In this document: piece by piece, positions 54,373 through 62,954 of the stretch
Layout of the letters: each line of letters opens with the position of its first letter
Numbering within the stretch: position 1 is the first letter of the stretch
Source: Paenibacillus donghaensis
GTDB lineage: Bacteria; Bacillota; Bacilli; Paenibacillales; Paenibacillaceae
Assembly (NCBI RefSeq): GCF_002192415.1
Contig: NZ_CP021780.1
Span: 6,572,001 to 6,636,000, forward strand
Reading direction: 5' to 3'
Length of the DNA stretch: 64,000 bases
Program-made: the position numbers and the translations under genes
Notes under the pieces: generated by a model
Seen by the model: the letters and a program-made list of their open reading frames with translations, nothing else
What the model was told of the DNA's origin: nothing
The model's database searches: none

Positions 54373-55155
54373 CTACACCCCTTCGAAGCTGTCGCGGATG
54401 CGGGCGATCAGCTCGAAGAACTGCGGGCTGTTGCGCATCTCTGCTGTACGCGGACGGGGCAAGGGAATCTCCACGATGGCCGAGAGGCGGCCGGGATGCG
54501 GAGAGAGCACAAACACCCGGTCCGACAGGAAGATGGACTCAGGAATGCTGTGTGTAACGAAGACAATCGTATTCTGCACCTTGTTCCAGACGGAGAGAAG
54601 CTCTTCATTCAGGCGTTCACGGGTGAACTCATCCAGCGCAGAGAATGGTTCATCCATCAGCAGGATTTCCGGCTCCATCGACAAGGCTCTGGCGATGGCC
54701 ACCCGCTGCTGCATCCCTCCGCTCAGCTGCCAGGGGAATTTGTCGGCGAAGCCCTGCAGGCCTACCAATTCCAACAGCTCCATTGCCTTCTCCTCGCGGA
54801 CGGATTTCTTGACACCCAGCAGCTCCAGCGGGAGGGCGATATTATGTTTGACCTTCCGCCAGTCGTAGAGCACCGGACTCTGAAAGACGATTCCGTATTT
54901 CTGGGCCAGCCGTGCTTCCCTGGCGCTTTTGCCCGCTACGGTAATATTGCCGCCGGTTGGCGTGATCAGATCCGCCATCAGTCTTAACAGAGTCGTTTTG
55001 CCGCAGCCCGAAGGTCCAAGCAGGGAAACAAACTCACCTTTGGCAATATTCAGACTCACCTGATGCAGCGCAAGCACATCCGCAGTCTCCGTCTGATAGC
55101 GCATTTCCACATTGTCGAGCTGAATTTCCGGAATTTGTGCTGCCGCTAATGACAT
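54373..55155 (-). CDS. ABC transporter ATP-binding protein, SsuB/TauB-like
   Basis: 260 residues. Walker A GPSGCGKTTLLRL, Q-loop GIVFQSPVLYDWRKVKHNIA, signature LSGGMQQRVAIARAL, Walker B ILLMDEPFSALDEF and H-loop VFVTHSIPE are complete. The DWR stretch after the Q-loop is typical of nitrate, sulfonate and pyrimidine importers. It is first gene of the six-gene operon ending in the transaminase. Confidence 0.95.
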   Translation of the reverse strand: MSLAAAQIPEIQLDNVEMRYQTETADVLALHQVSLNIAKGEFVSLLGPSGCGKTTLLRLMADLITPTGGNITVAGKSAREARLAQKYGIVFQSPVLYDWRKVKHNIALPLELLGVKKSVREEKAMELLELVGLQGFADKFPWQLSGGMQQRVAIARALSMEPEILLMDEPFSALDEFTRERLNEELLSVWNKVQNTIVFVTHSIPESIFLSDRVFVLSPHPGRLSAIVEIPLPRPRTAEMRNSPQFFELIARIRDSFEGV

Positions 55156-55360
55156 ATCCGCTTCCCCCTTCTTTCTTATAACAATTCCGAATTATTTAAC
55201 TTACGTCAACTAAAATGACATAATTTCAAAAAAAATAGTTGAATTTCATCCATCGTGTTCGATTAACTAACATATTACACGTTACACTCGCTCCCCACAC
55301 TAGACAATTAGTAACACAGCTCACATAAAATTCCGTCGTTTTGTCCAGAGACCGCAAGAA
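55156..55360. promoter_or_regulatory. Leader of the ABC-mmsA-transaminase operon
   Basis: An AT-rich stretch without a gene. It includes TTGACG on the minus strand near 55207-55212 and, further up, TTGTCTA (minus strand, 55301-55307), which repeats the half-site of the palindrome upstream of pucR. No confident -10 was fixed. Confidence 0.35.
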
Positions 55361-55479
55361 GAAACGGCTTTTGCCGTCCTCTGAAAAGCGTATGCTTCCG
55401 AAGCAGCGATACTACGTATCGCTTTCAGGCATCCGTTTCTGTGAGAAATAGAAGGATGCATTTATAGCGTGAGACCTAT
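55361..55479 (+). repeat. Interspersed repeat B, copy 2
   Basis: 119 bases, same orientation as 29173-29289. The central segment from AAAGCGTATGCT through the hairpin AGCGATAC-TAC-GTATCGCT to GGCATCCGTTTCTG is almost identical in the two copies. It lies about 110 bases upstream of the GGDEF gene at 55587 and could form part of its leader. Confidence 0.85.
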
Positions 55480-55586
55480 GAATTTCACTGCGCTAATTGA
55501 CAAATGTTATCTACCGGGATGTATGGTACTATTTAACTATCTAAGTTCAATTTTCATATCTATCTTGTGCACGGAGGCCTTAGCCT

Positions 55587-57173
55587 ATGGAGATTTCGAA
55601 TTATATTGTCATTGTGTCCATCTCCGGTGTATTGAGCGCGATTCTGGGACTCTTTGCCTACTATATGAAAACCGATTTTGCCGGAACCAAAGCCTTCATC
55701 ATCAGTTCCTGGGCCTCCGCAATTTATACCTTTGGATTTGCACTCGAGTTGTCGGGGAGCACACTTGCGGAAATCAGCTTCTGGATTAAGGCCGAATATT
55801 TAGGGATGCCTTTCATAGCGCCGTCCAGTCTTATTATGGTGCTGCATTTCGTCGGTCTGGAGCGGCTGGTTACCCGAAAAAACATCATCAGACTCTACAC
55901 CATTCCCGTTCTCACGACGTTAATAAGCTGGACCAATGACTATCATCACTGGTTCTATCACTCTATCTATCTCCGCCCGGATGCCCCTTCTCCTGTGGTC
56001 GACATCATCATGGGCCCCTTCTATATCGTGCACGGCAGCTTCACCTTCGGCTGCTTGCTGGCTGCAATCATGCTGATTCTCTGGCAATGGAACCGGTTCA
56101 AGCGGGTATACCGCAGGCAGATGGTAACCATTATCATCGGTTTGGCTTTGCCGGCCCTTAGCTCTTTCCTCTATCTGATGGGACTTACGCCTTACGGGAT
56201 GGATCTGGTTCCGCTCATTATGAGCCTAACCTCCACCCTGTATATCTGGGCCATTCTCTCCAGAGGCATGCTGACAGCAGCCCCGATTGCCCGTGAGAAC
56301 CTGTTCGAGAGCATGCGGGACGGCGTACTGGTCATGGACCGGTCCGATATGCTGGTGGACTATAACCGCGCCGCTGCAGAGATGATGCAGGGGCTTGATT
56401 CCTCTGCCATTGGCAAGCCGCTGGCCCAGCTATTCCTGAGTGCAGGCAAGGAAGCCGTCTCTTACGTGATGAATGCCGATCCCCAGCATAGCGAGGAACG
56501 GGAGCTGGCTTGGCTTAAGGACAATGAAACCTATTATTATCAGGTCAGATCTTCCCCTGTGGTGAAGCCGGGCGGCCATTCGGCGGGCAGGATGATTATG
56601 CTGATTGATATAACGGAGCGGACTCTGCTTCAGGAGAAGCTGCGCCAGCTGGCCACCTATGACAGCCTGACCGGAATCTATAACCGCACCCATTTCATGG
56701 AGGTTAGCAGGGAAGTGCTTGCCTCGGCAGTTGCGGGAGCTTCGCCCTTGTCCATCATCTTGATTGATATTGATTTCTTCAAAAGCATTAACGATCGGCA
56801 CGGGCACAAATATGGCGATTCGGCGCTGCAGCATATAGTCAATGTGTGCAGCAGACATCTGCGGGAGAATGACTTGTTCGGGAGGTATGGCGGAGAGGAA
56901 TTTGTGATGTGCCTGCCGGATACCACCCTTGAGGAAGCCGGAAGACTGTCTGATTTCATCCGCCGGGACATTGAACAGAGCAGCATCCAGACTCTGCACG
57001 GGCCTGTCACGATAACTGCCAGCTTCGGTGTGGCGGAATCGGGCGGCCCGGAGATTTCCCTGGAGGACCTGCTCTCTGAGGCCGACCATGCGCTGTATAC
57101 CTCCAAGCGCAACGGACGCAACACTGTCCATCTCTCCAGAGGATCATCAATCACTCATTTCAGCTCTATCTAG
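55587..57173 (+). CDS. 7TM-PAS-GGDEF diguanylate cyclase
   Basis: 528 residues. Seven hydrophobic segments fill about 5-235, resembling the N-terminal 7TM region found on some histidine kinases. A PAS domain follows (about 240-350, MRDGVLVMDRSDMLVDYNRA), then a GGDEF domain with the active variant RYGGEEFVMCLPD and DIDFFKSINDRHGHKYGD. There is no EAL domain, so it should make cyclic di-GMP. A GGAGG site lies 9 bases before the ATG. It is preceded by repeat B copy 2. Confidence 0.95.
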   Translation: MEISNYIVIVSISGVLSAILGLFAYYMKTDFAGTKAFIISSWASAIYTFGFALELSGSTLAEISFWIKAEYLGMPFIAPSSLIMVLHFVGLERLVTRKNIIRLYTIPVLTTLISWTNDYHHWFYHSIYLRPDAPSPVVDIIMGPFYIVHGSFTFGCLLAAIMLILWQWNRFKRVYRRQMVTIIIGLALPALSSFLYLMGLTPYGMDLVPLIMSLTSTLYIWAILSRGMLTAAPIARENLFESMRDGVLVMDRSDMLVDYNRAAAEMMQGLDSSAIGKPLAQLFLSAGKEAVSYVMNADPQHSEERELAWLKDNETYYYQVRSSPVVKPGGHSAGRMIMLIDITERTLLQEKLRQLATYDSLTGIYNRTHFMEVSREVLASAVAGASPLSIILIDIDFFKSINDRHGHKYGDSALQHIVNVCSRHLRENDLFGRYGGEEFVMCLPDTTLEEAGRLSDFIRRDIEQSSIQTLHGPVTITASFGVAESGGPEISLEDLLSEADHALYTSKRNGRNTVHLSRGSSITHFSSI

Positions 57174-57217
57174 ACCTAGGGTTATGGCAGGTTCACCTCA
57201 CTGCGCGCTGCCAGTTT

Positions 57218-57242
57218 GTTTAAATTGTAACGCAGAGGGTAA
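57218..57242 (+). promoter_or_regulatory. Sigma-B-like promoter of csbD
   Basis: GTTTAA (57218-57223), 13 bases, GGGTAA (57237-57242). This is one base off the Bacillus sigma-B consensus GTTTAA-N12-14-GGGTAT. It lies 54 bases before the csbD start. csbD is a known sigma-B target in B. subtilis. Confidence 0.65.
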
Positions 57243-57296
57243 AGTAATAATACGAACATGAACCAACCCAATTCTACTTAGAGGAGCTGAAAGATA

Positions 57297-57470
57297 ATGG
57301 CAGATACAAACGGACTCAGCGATAAAATCAAAGGCGGCGTGAACAAAGCCAAAGGTGAAGTTAAAGATCAGATTGGAAATGCCACTAACAATAAATCGCT
57401 CCAGGCAGAAGGCAAGAAGGATAAGCTAAAGGGCGAAGTTCAGCAGAAAATCGGTGAGTTGAAGGATTAA
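57297..57470 (+). CDS. csbD: CsbD family stress protein
   Basis: 57 residues, highly charged and without hydrophobic core: LSDKIKGGVNKAKGEVKDQI and a second similar repeat DKLKGEVQQKIGELKD, the CsbD pattern. GAGGAG lies about 10 bases before the ATG. CsbD-type proteins are abundant general stress proteins of unclear mechanism. A sigma-B-like promoter and an intrinsic terminator make it a complete single-gene unit. Confidence 0.92.
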   Translation: MADTNGLSDKIKGGVNKAKGEVKDQIGNATNNKSLQAEGKKDKLKGEVQQKIGELKD

Positions 57471-57519
57471 GCTTTAGCTTATGCAGCCAACTGGCGGCAC
57501 CCGTCCTGCACCAATAAGC

Positions 57520-57554
57520 AACTCCCAAACCGTTATACAGTTTGGGAGTTTTTG
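57520..57554 (+). terminator. Intrinsic terminator of csbD
   Basis: AACTCCCAAAC pairs with GTTTGGGAGTT around a 9-nt loop, followed by TTT. It lies 50 bases after the stop. Confidence 0.9.
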
Positions 57555-57637
57555 CTGCGTGATGCGCAGCTAATTCTAATTGACTGCCAGACACGGCCCC
57601 TGAACAGGCCAAATCTGCCCATCCAAGGGAGGAGCCT

Positions 57638-58483
57638 ATGATCACAATCGGATTAACCGGATTCGGCGACCATGAAGAGCTATATGGCAAGCTGCCTGCC
57701 GGAGACCGCCTGCCCGCCTACAGCGCCCATTTCTCCATCGTCGAGATTGACAGCTCTTTCTACGCCGTTCAGCCTGTACGCAATTATGCCAAATGGGTCA
57801 GCCAGACCCCGGACGGCTTCCAATTTATTGTAAAAGCCTATCAGGGGATGACCGGACATCTGCGCGGCAAGAAAAATTACTTCGACACCACAGCAGAAAT
57901 GTTCAACGCTTTTCACGCTTCCATTCAGCCTGTAAGAGAAGCCGACAGGCTGGCTATGACCCTTTTTCAATTTCCGTCCTGGTTCGACTGCACCAAAGAA
58001 AACGTGGAGCTGCTCCGCACCGCCAAGGCGCTAATGCTGGATGTTCCTTGCGCTCTGGAGTTCCGCAATAACAGCTGGTACAGTCCGGAGATGCGCGAGC
58101 GGACCCTGCAATTCCTGGAGCGTGAAGGCTGGATTCATACGGTCGTCGATGAGCCTCAGGCAGGGACAGGCTCTATTCCGATCGTAGCCGTCGCCACCTC
58201 TGCGGAGAAGACCTATGTCCGGCTGCACGGCCGGAATGCCGGGGGCTGGAACCAGAGCAGCCATCCGGACTGGCGCAAGCTGCGGTACCTGTACCGCTAC
58301 AGCACCGAGGAGTTGACCGAGTGGCGCGACCGGCTGCTTGCGTTAAGCAAGTCCACCCGCGAGCTATATGTGGTGTTTAATAACAACTCAGGCGGCGACG
58401 CTACAGACAACGCCAAAGAGCTGCAGGAGCTGCTCGGACTGGACGGAGGACTGGCCCCGCGCCAGCTGGACTTATTCTCCTAG
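57638..58483 (+). CDS. DUF72 family protein
   Basis: 281 residues of the DUF72 TIM-barrel-like family (YunF in B. subtilis, YecE in E. coli): ITIGLTGFGDHE at the start, FSIVEIDSSFYAVQP near 33-47, FQFIVKAYQGMTGH, FQFPSWFDCT, and YVRLHGRNAGGW near 190. The biochemical role is unknown. GGAGG precedes the ATG. It is a single gene. Confidence 0.92.
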   Translation: MITIGLTGFGDHEELYGKLPAGDRLPAYSAHFSIVEIDSSFYAVQPVRNYAKWVSQTPDGFQFIVKAYQGMTGHLRGKKNYFDTTAEMFNAFHASIQPVREADRLAMTLFQFPSWFDCTKENVELLRTAKALMLDVPCALEFRNNSWYSPEMRERTLQFLEREGWIHTVVDEPQAGTGSIPIVAVATSAEKTYVRLHGRNAGGWNQSSHPDWRKLRYLYRYSTEELTEWRDRLLALSKSTRELYVVFNNNSGGDATDNAKELQELLGLDGGLAPRQLDLFS

Positions 58484-58674
58484 CGCAAGTTGGGCATAAT
58501 GGCAGACATAACTTTTTTAAATGATGATTAGCCGGAGTATCCCGAAGGTTATTAAAAGATTAGGAAACTTGAACCGATTTGTGAATTACATATCAAGCTC
58601 TTCATTTTCCTTATACAGCAGCTTTGCCGGAGATCTATCGCTATATGCCCTAAGTCACGAAGGAGGCTACAAGG

Positions 58675-60189
58675 ATGAAGAGAAATCATACGATGATGCA
58701 GTTTTTTGAATGGCATGTAGCTGCAGACGGCAACCACTGGAAACGCCTTGCAGAAAAAGCGTCCGAGCTTAAGGCTATGGGCATTGACTCGGTCTGGGTC
58801 CCCCCGGTAACCAAAGCGGTCTCCCCGCAGGATAACGGCTATGGGGTATATGACCTATACGATCTGGGCGAGTTCGACCAGAAGGGCGGCATCGGAACCA
58901 AATACGGCAACAAGGAAGAACTGGTGGAAGCGATCGCCGAATGCCAGAAGAACGGCATTGCCGTATATGTAGACCTGGTTATGAACCATAAAGCGGGTGC
59001 GGATGAAAAAGAGGTGTTCCAGGTGATCGAGGTCGATCCCAATAACCGTACCAAGGAAATCTCGGCGCCTTTTGAAATCGAAGGCTGGACGAAATTCACT
59101 TTTCCTGGGCGCGGAGATCAATATTCCTCCTTCAAATGGAATCACAACCACTTCAACGGTACGGACTTCGATGCCAAATCAGACCATAGCGGCGTCTTCC
59201 GTCTGGTGGGAGAGAATAAAAGCTGGAATGAGAATGTGGATGACGAATTCGGCAACTATGATTATCTGATGTTCGCCAATATTGATTACCGCCACCCTGA
59301 GGTCAAGCAGGAAATGCTGGAATGGGGCAAATGGCTGGTGGATACACTGCAGTGCAGCGGGTACCGGCTGGATGCGATCAAACATATCAATCATGAATTC
59401 ATTAAGGAATTTGCGGCGGAGATGACTCGCAAACGCGGCGAGGACTTCTACATTGTCGGCGAGTTCTGGAAATCGGATCTGGAGACATGCCGGGAATTCC
59501 TGAACACAGTTGATTTCCAGATCGATCTGTTCGATGTTGCCCTTCATTACAAGCTGCATGCCGCTTCGATGGCGGGCAAAAGCTTCAATCTGACCCAGAT
59601 CTTCAACGACACGCTCGTTCAGACTCATCCAACCCATGCCGTAACGTTCGTGGACAATCACGATTCACAGCCTCATGAAGCCCTGGAATCCTGGGTAGAG
59701 GATTGGTTCAAGCAAAGCGCCTATGCACTCACCCTGCTGCGCCGCGATGGATATCCGGTTGTTTTTTACGGAGATTATTACGGCATTGGCGGACCATCTC
59801 CAGTGGAAGGCAAACAATCGGCGATTGATCCCCTGCTCTATGCCCGCGTAAATAAGGCGTACGGAGAGCAGGAGGATTATTTCGACCATCCCAACACCAT
59901 TGGCTGGGTCCGGCGCGGCGTGGAAGAGATCGAGCGCTCGGGCTGCGCGGTGGTCATCTCCAACGGAGACAACGGCGAGAAGCGGATGTTCGCAGGTAAG
60001 CAACGGGCTGGAGAGACATGGATCGACTTCACCCATAACCGCGGCGAGGAGACCGTTGTAATCGGCGAAGACGGCTGGGCCGTGTTCCCCGTAAACGGCG
60101 GCAGCGTATCTGTCTGGGGACTTGCAGACCCCGTCCAAGAGGAAGCACCGGTGCCTGCGAAGGAGCCGGAGATACCGAAGCAGGCTTAG
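58675..60189 (+). CDS. Cytoplasmic alpha-amylase (GH13)
   Basis: 504 residues without signal peptide, so it acts inside the cell. Catalytic residues are D233 (GYRLDAIKHI), E263 (VGEFWKS) and D330 (FVDNHDS); VDLVMNHK is conserved region I. It matches the 480-residue GH13_5-type amylases, plus a short Pro/Glu-rich C-terminal tail. It should cut internal maltodextrins or glycogen-type glucans to short oligosaccharides. GGAGG lies 9 bases before the ATG. Confidence 0.95.
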   Translation: MKRNHTMMQFFEWHVAADGNHWKRLAEKASELKAMGIDSVWVPPVTKAVSPQDNGYGVYDLYDLGEFDQKGGIGTKYGNKEELVEAIAECQKNGIAVYVDLVMNHKAGADEKEVFQVIEVDPNNRTKEISAPFEIEGWTKFTFPGRGDQYSSFKWNHNHFNGTDFDAKSDHSGVFRLVGENKSWNENVDDEFGNYDYLMFANIDYRHPEVKQEMLEWGKWLVDTLQCSGYRLDAIKHINHEFIKEFAAEMTRKRGEDFYIVGEFWKSDLETCREFLNTVDFQIDLFDVALHYKLHAASMAGKSFNLTQIFNDTLVQTHPTHAVTFVDNHDSQPHEALESWVEDWFKQSAYALTLLRRDGYPVVFYGDYYGIGGPSPVEGKQSAIDPLLYARVNKAYGEQEDYFDHPNTIGWVRRGVEEIERSGCAVVISNGDNGEKRMFAGKQRAGETWIDFTHNRGEETVVIGEDGWAVFPVNGGSVSVWGLADPVQEEAPVPAKEPEIPKQA

Positions 60190-60249
60190 GCCATTGCTGA
60201 GTGTTGCTGGAAGGAGTATATTCATGCTGCTCCTAGCCGCTGGCGGTAA

Positions 60250-60304
60250 ACAGAAAGGAGCTGTCCCACAGGCCATGGTTATGGCTGGGACAGCTCCTTT
60301 CTGT
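60250..60304. terminator. Long perfect hairpin after the amylase gene
   Basis: A 19-bp perfect stem: 60250-60268 (starting ACAGAAAGGAGC) with 60286-60304 (ending GCTCCTTTCTGT), and a 17-nt loop. There is no T run after it. It probably ends or protects the amylase transcript. Confidence 0.65.
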
Positions 60305-60479
60305 AAGTATGGATGGGAGTGTTGATCCTGCAACTCATCTACCTCGCACGCTTGCGTACAAGCCTAAAGTGACAAGAATCGTTGTACTTTCGCTAACTAC
60401 ATCATCCAACTTAATTCCCAGTGGGGATTAAGAAGATTGCCCTGGAGCGTTCCGGTTCGGAGCAAATAGATGCGAAACT

Positions 60480-60780
60480 GGTTACTACTTAGGCCCGCTA
60501 GCCCTCTTCGCTCGTAACCCTCACTTCGATTTCAGACGGTTGCGGACTCAGGAGCCTCTATTTGCTGTACATAGGCCGTTTTGCAGGATTAACGGACCCA
60601 GGAGCCTCTATATCACAGAAAACCCTCGCTTTTGAGCCTGTTTTGACGACTTAGGGGCTATACGGTCCGTAAGACTTCAAAATATCGCTGATAGGAGGAA
60701 ATAGGGGCTATACGGTCCGCTAGAATGCAGGTTACCTAGTTACAAGGGCTTGGAGTCTCGCAGGGTCCTAAGTAGTAACC
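60480..60780 (+). mobile_element. MITE-like element, variant core, nested insertion
   Basis: 301 bases between GGTTACTACTTAGG (60480-60493) and CCTAAGTAGTAACC (60767-60780), a perfect 14-bp inverted repeat. Flanking hexamers GAAACT and CAAACT match 5 of 6. The core differs from the other copies: four blocks start at 60543, 60593, 60652 and 60701, two reading CGGAC-CAGGAGCCTCTAT and two reading AGGGGCTATACGGTCCG. The spacing 50/59/49 is close to the other family members. Confidence 0.85.
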
Positions 60781-60897
60781 CAAACTGCAACTAATTTCGG
60801 ATAAATCAGGCCTCTCACGCTCAAAACTCCGAAATAGATGCCTTTTCACACTTATTTCTTCCAAAACGCAAAATTCCCACCATTTAGATGCACTTTT

Positions 60898-61207
60898 GGT
60901 TACTACTTAGGACCCCATAGGAAAGGAGCATCAAATTTTGATCGCCACATCAGTCCAATCACGGAATTAGTTGCGAATCTGCACCTAATTCACCGATTTT
61001 CCCCGTTTTGAAGCAAATAAGTGCCATAATGCACTTAATTTCCGATTCTGAGCGCTGAACAAGCAATTTACTCGTAATTAGTTGCATATTCGCACTTATT
61101 TACCCTCTAACAGCCGTTTGCGTTGAAATTAAGTGCGTTTTCGCATCTAATTTCTTTGAAAGGATCTAGTGCAGCATTCACATCCTCAGTAGACCTAAGC
61201 AGTAACC
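60898..61207 (-). mobile_element. MITE-like element, copy 3, nested insertion in inverted orientation
   Basis: 310 bases between GGTTACTACTTAGG (60898-60911) and CCTAAGCAGTAACC (61194-61207). Perfect target duplication ACTTTT at 60892-60897 and 61208-61213. Four 28-bp palindromes start at 60964, 61014, 61075 and 61126 (spacing 50/61/51, the mirror of the plus-oriented copies). It is inserted in the loop of unit 4 of the host copy. Confidence 0.9.
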
Positions 61208-61405
61208 ACTTTTGCAACTAAATTCTCCTTCGAAAAAACATTCATTGCGGAGTCGGGATTATCGGTTACTTGTTGCGATTGGCTGCGGATGATGAGATGC
61301 AGTATGCAATGGTTTGGAAATTATTAGTTTAGAGATCACGTCAGTTGTTAGCCCTATCGGTTGGCGGCTGGGTTTAGTGGTGTCCGTGGCGGTTAGGCCG
61401 CGGCA

Positions 61406-62017
61406 TCAGCGGCTGGCCGGAGTCTCTTCCTGACTGCCCCATCCACCGGTGTCACTGTTTAAGATACGCTCGATAGGATATACTCTCCACACGGCTGCGG
61501 CAACGGAAGCGCCCAGCAGCGATTTGACGATATCACCCGGCAGGAACGGCCACATGCCGGCGGTCAGAGCCTTGGATACCGTGTCGATGCCCGGAACGGA
61601 ATGCGCCAGCCAGCTCACGCCTCCAGGATAAACGAGCAGCACACCGAAGATGAGATTAACGCCGGCGAGCTTAAAGAACGTATATTTATTCTGCTTCATC
61701 CGCTGCGCACACCAGCCGATAAACAGGGCTGCAAAAGGCATCGAAAAAATATATCCGGCGGTTGGTCCCACAAGCACAGCCAACCCTCCCTGTCCGCCCA
61801 TGACTGGAAATCCGGCTGCGGCCAGTCCAATTACGATCAGTATCGCCAGCGTGCCATAACGCGCTCCGAGAATGGAGCCTGCCAGCATCACAGCCAGAGT
61901 CTGCAGGGTAATCGGCACCGCGGAGAAAGGCAACGTGAATTTCAGATAACTCATGGCGATCATCACTCCGGCAAATAAGGCGCTGAAGATCAGGCCGCGG
62001 GTCGTCCATTTATTCAT
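61406..62017 (-). CDS. bioY: Biotin transporter S component BioY
   Basis: 203 residues with about six hydrophobic segments. Family stretches include FSAVPITLQTLAVMLAGSILG near the N-terminus, the glycine-rich GAASFPVMGGQGGLAVLVGPTAGYIF region (written here as AAGFPVMGGQGG and VGPTAGYIFSMP), and FLPGDIVKSLLGA. It binds biotin and works with an ECF energising module. GGGGG lies upstream of the ATG. It is divergent from the ecfA1-ecfA2 genes, which plausibly encode that module. Confidence 0.93.
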   Translation of the reverse strand: MNKWTTRGLIFSALFAGVMIAMSYLKFTLPFSAVPITLQTLAVMLAGSILGARYGTLAILIVIGLAAAGFPVMGGQGGLAVLVGPTAGYIFSMPFAALFIGWCAQRMKQNKYTFFKLAGVNLIFGVLLVYPGGVSWLAHSVPGIDTVSKALTAGMWPFLPGDIVKSLLGASVAAAVWRVYPIERILNSDTGGWGSQEETPASR

Positions 62018-62090
62018 TACAGGTTTACCCCCATTTTTTTAGGAACAATATATCATCCATTACCGGATACAGCAATCTTTAAATTTTTGT

Positions 62091-62096
62091 TATAAT
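62091..62096 (+). promoter_or_regulatory. Possible -10 element for the ecf operon
   Basis: TATAAT, 46 bases before the ecfA1 start, in the bioY/ecfA1 divergent region. The -35 is weak and no BirA-type operator (TTGTTAAC pair) was recognised. Confidence 0.35.
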
Positions 62097-62141
62097 CGTT
62101 AGAATTATTGATTACAGCTGTGGTGGAAAGCAGGCACGAGT

Positions 62142-62954
62142 ATGATTGAGGCAAAAGATCTGACACTCTTCTTCAGGGATGGCCAGCGGAAGCTGCCGGT
62201 TCTGCAAGGAGTTACAATACATATTGGACGGGGGGAGTGGGTCGCTCTCACCGGCTCGAACGGCTGCGGTAAATCATCGCTAATCCGCACGTTTAACGGG
62301 CTGAACCTACCGGCCTCCGGCAGTCTGATTGCCGCAGGTCTTGATCTGCGCGAGCCGAAGAACCGCATGGCGGTCAAACAGCAGATCCAGCTGGTGTTCC
62401 AGAACCCGGAGGCGCAGACTGTCGGCTCTACTCCGTTCGAGGATGTGGCCTTCGGCCTGGAGAACCGCGGCTACCCGCAAGCAGAGATGGGAAAGCGCAT
62501 CAGGCAGGTGCTGCGGCAGGTAGGCTTGGAGCATAAGGCGGACGAGTCTGTGTCCACGCTCTCCGGCGGTGAACGGCAGCGGCTGGCTATCGCCAGCTGT
62601 TTGGCTTTGGAGGCGGAGATGCTGATTTTTGACGAGGCCACCTCCATGCTGGACCCGGCCGGTCGGCGGGAGATCGCTGCGCTGGCCCATGAACTGTGGA
62701 AGCAGGGCACCACGGTGCTCTGGGTGACACAGCGGATGGAGGAATTGGCGCAGAGCCCGCGTGTTGCCGTGATGACAGCTGGCCGGCTGGTGTTCGATGG
62801 CGAGCCGCGCAAGCTGTTCTATAGCTCCGACTTGCCGCAGGCCTTGGGCTGGCAGACTTCCACCGCCGTTCAGATCGGACAGCTTCTGCTGGAACAGGGC
62901 TGGCCTGAGCAGCAGTTGCCCCTGACGGAAGCAGATCTGGAGGCGCTGTTATGA
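62142..62954 (+). CDS. ecfA1: ECF transporter ATP-binding protein EcfA1
   Basis: 270 residues. Walker A TGSNGCGKSSLIRTFNG, Q-loop VFQNPEAQTVGSTPFEDVAF, signature LSGGERQRLAIASCL and Walker B LIFDEATSMLDPAGR are those of ECF ATPases. The short ribosome site is weak (AGCAGG). The gene overlaps the next ATPase by ATGA. With EcfA2 and EcfT it would drive uptake of biotin or other vitamins through S components such as BioY. Confidence 0.92.
   Translation: MIEAKDLTLFFRDGQRKLPVLQGVTIHIGRGEWVALTGSNGCGKSSLIRTFNGLNLPASGSLIAAGLDLREPKNRMAVKQQIQLVFQNPEAQTVGSTPFEDVAFGLENRGYPQAEMGKRIRQVLRQVGLEHKADESVSTLSGGERQRLAIASCLALEAEMLIFDEATSMLDPAGRREIAALAHELWKQGTTVLWVTQRMEELAQSPRVAVMTAGRLVFDGEPRKLFYSSDLPQALGWQTSTAVQIGQLLLEQGWPEQQLPLTEADLEALL

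Larger units (their letters stand above)
60410..61224 (+). mobile_element. Host copy of the MITE-like element, interrupted twice
   Basis: The four palindrome positions of the family can be traced once two insertions are removed. Unit 1 is at 60410-60432 (a different palindrome, CTTAAT/ATTAAG). Unit 2 is split (60463-60479 and 60781-60797), unit 3 is at 60831-60858, and unit 4 is split (60881-60897 and 61208-61224). After removing insertions, the unit 2-3 and 3-4 spacings are 61 and 50, as in other copies. Its own terminal repeats were not found. Confidence 0.7.

Noticed and set aside
60340..60540. Possible coding remnants among the repeats after the amylase gene
   Set aside because: All frames are short and interrupted; the stretch is explained by repeat elements.
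62018..62141. BirA operator or riboswitch upstream of bioY
   Set aside because: No TTGTTAAC-type inverted pair and no recognisable riboswitch core found in the 124 bases.
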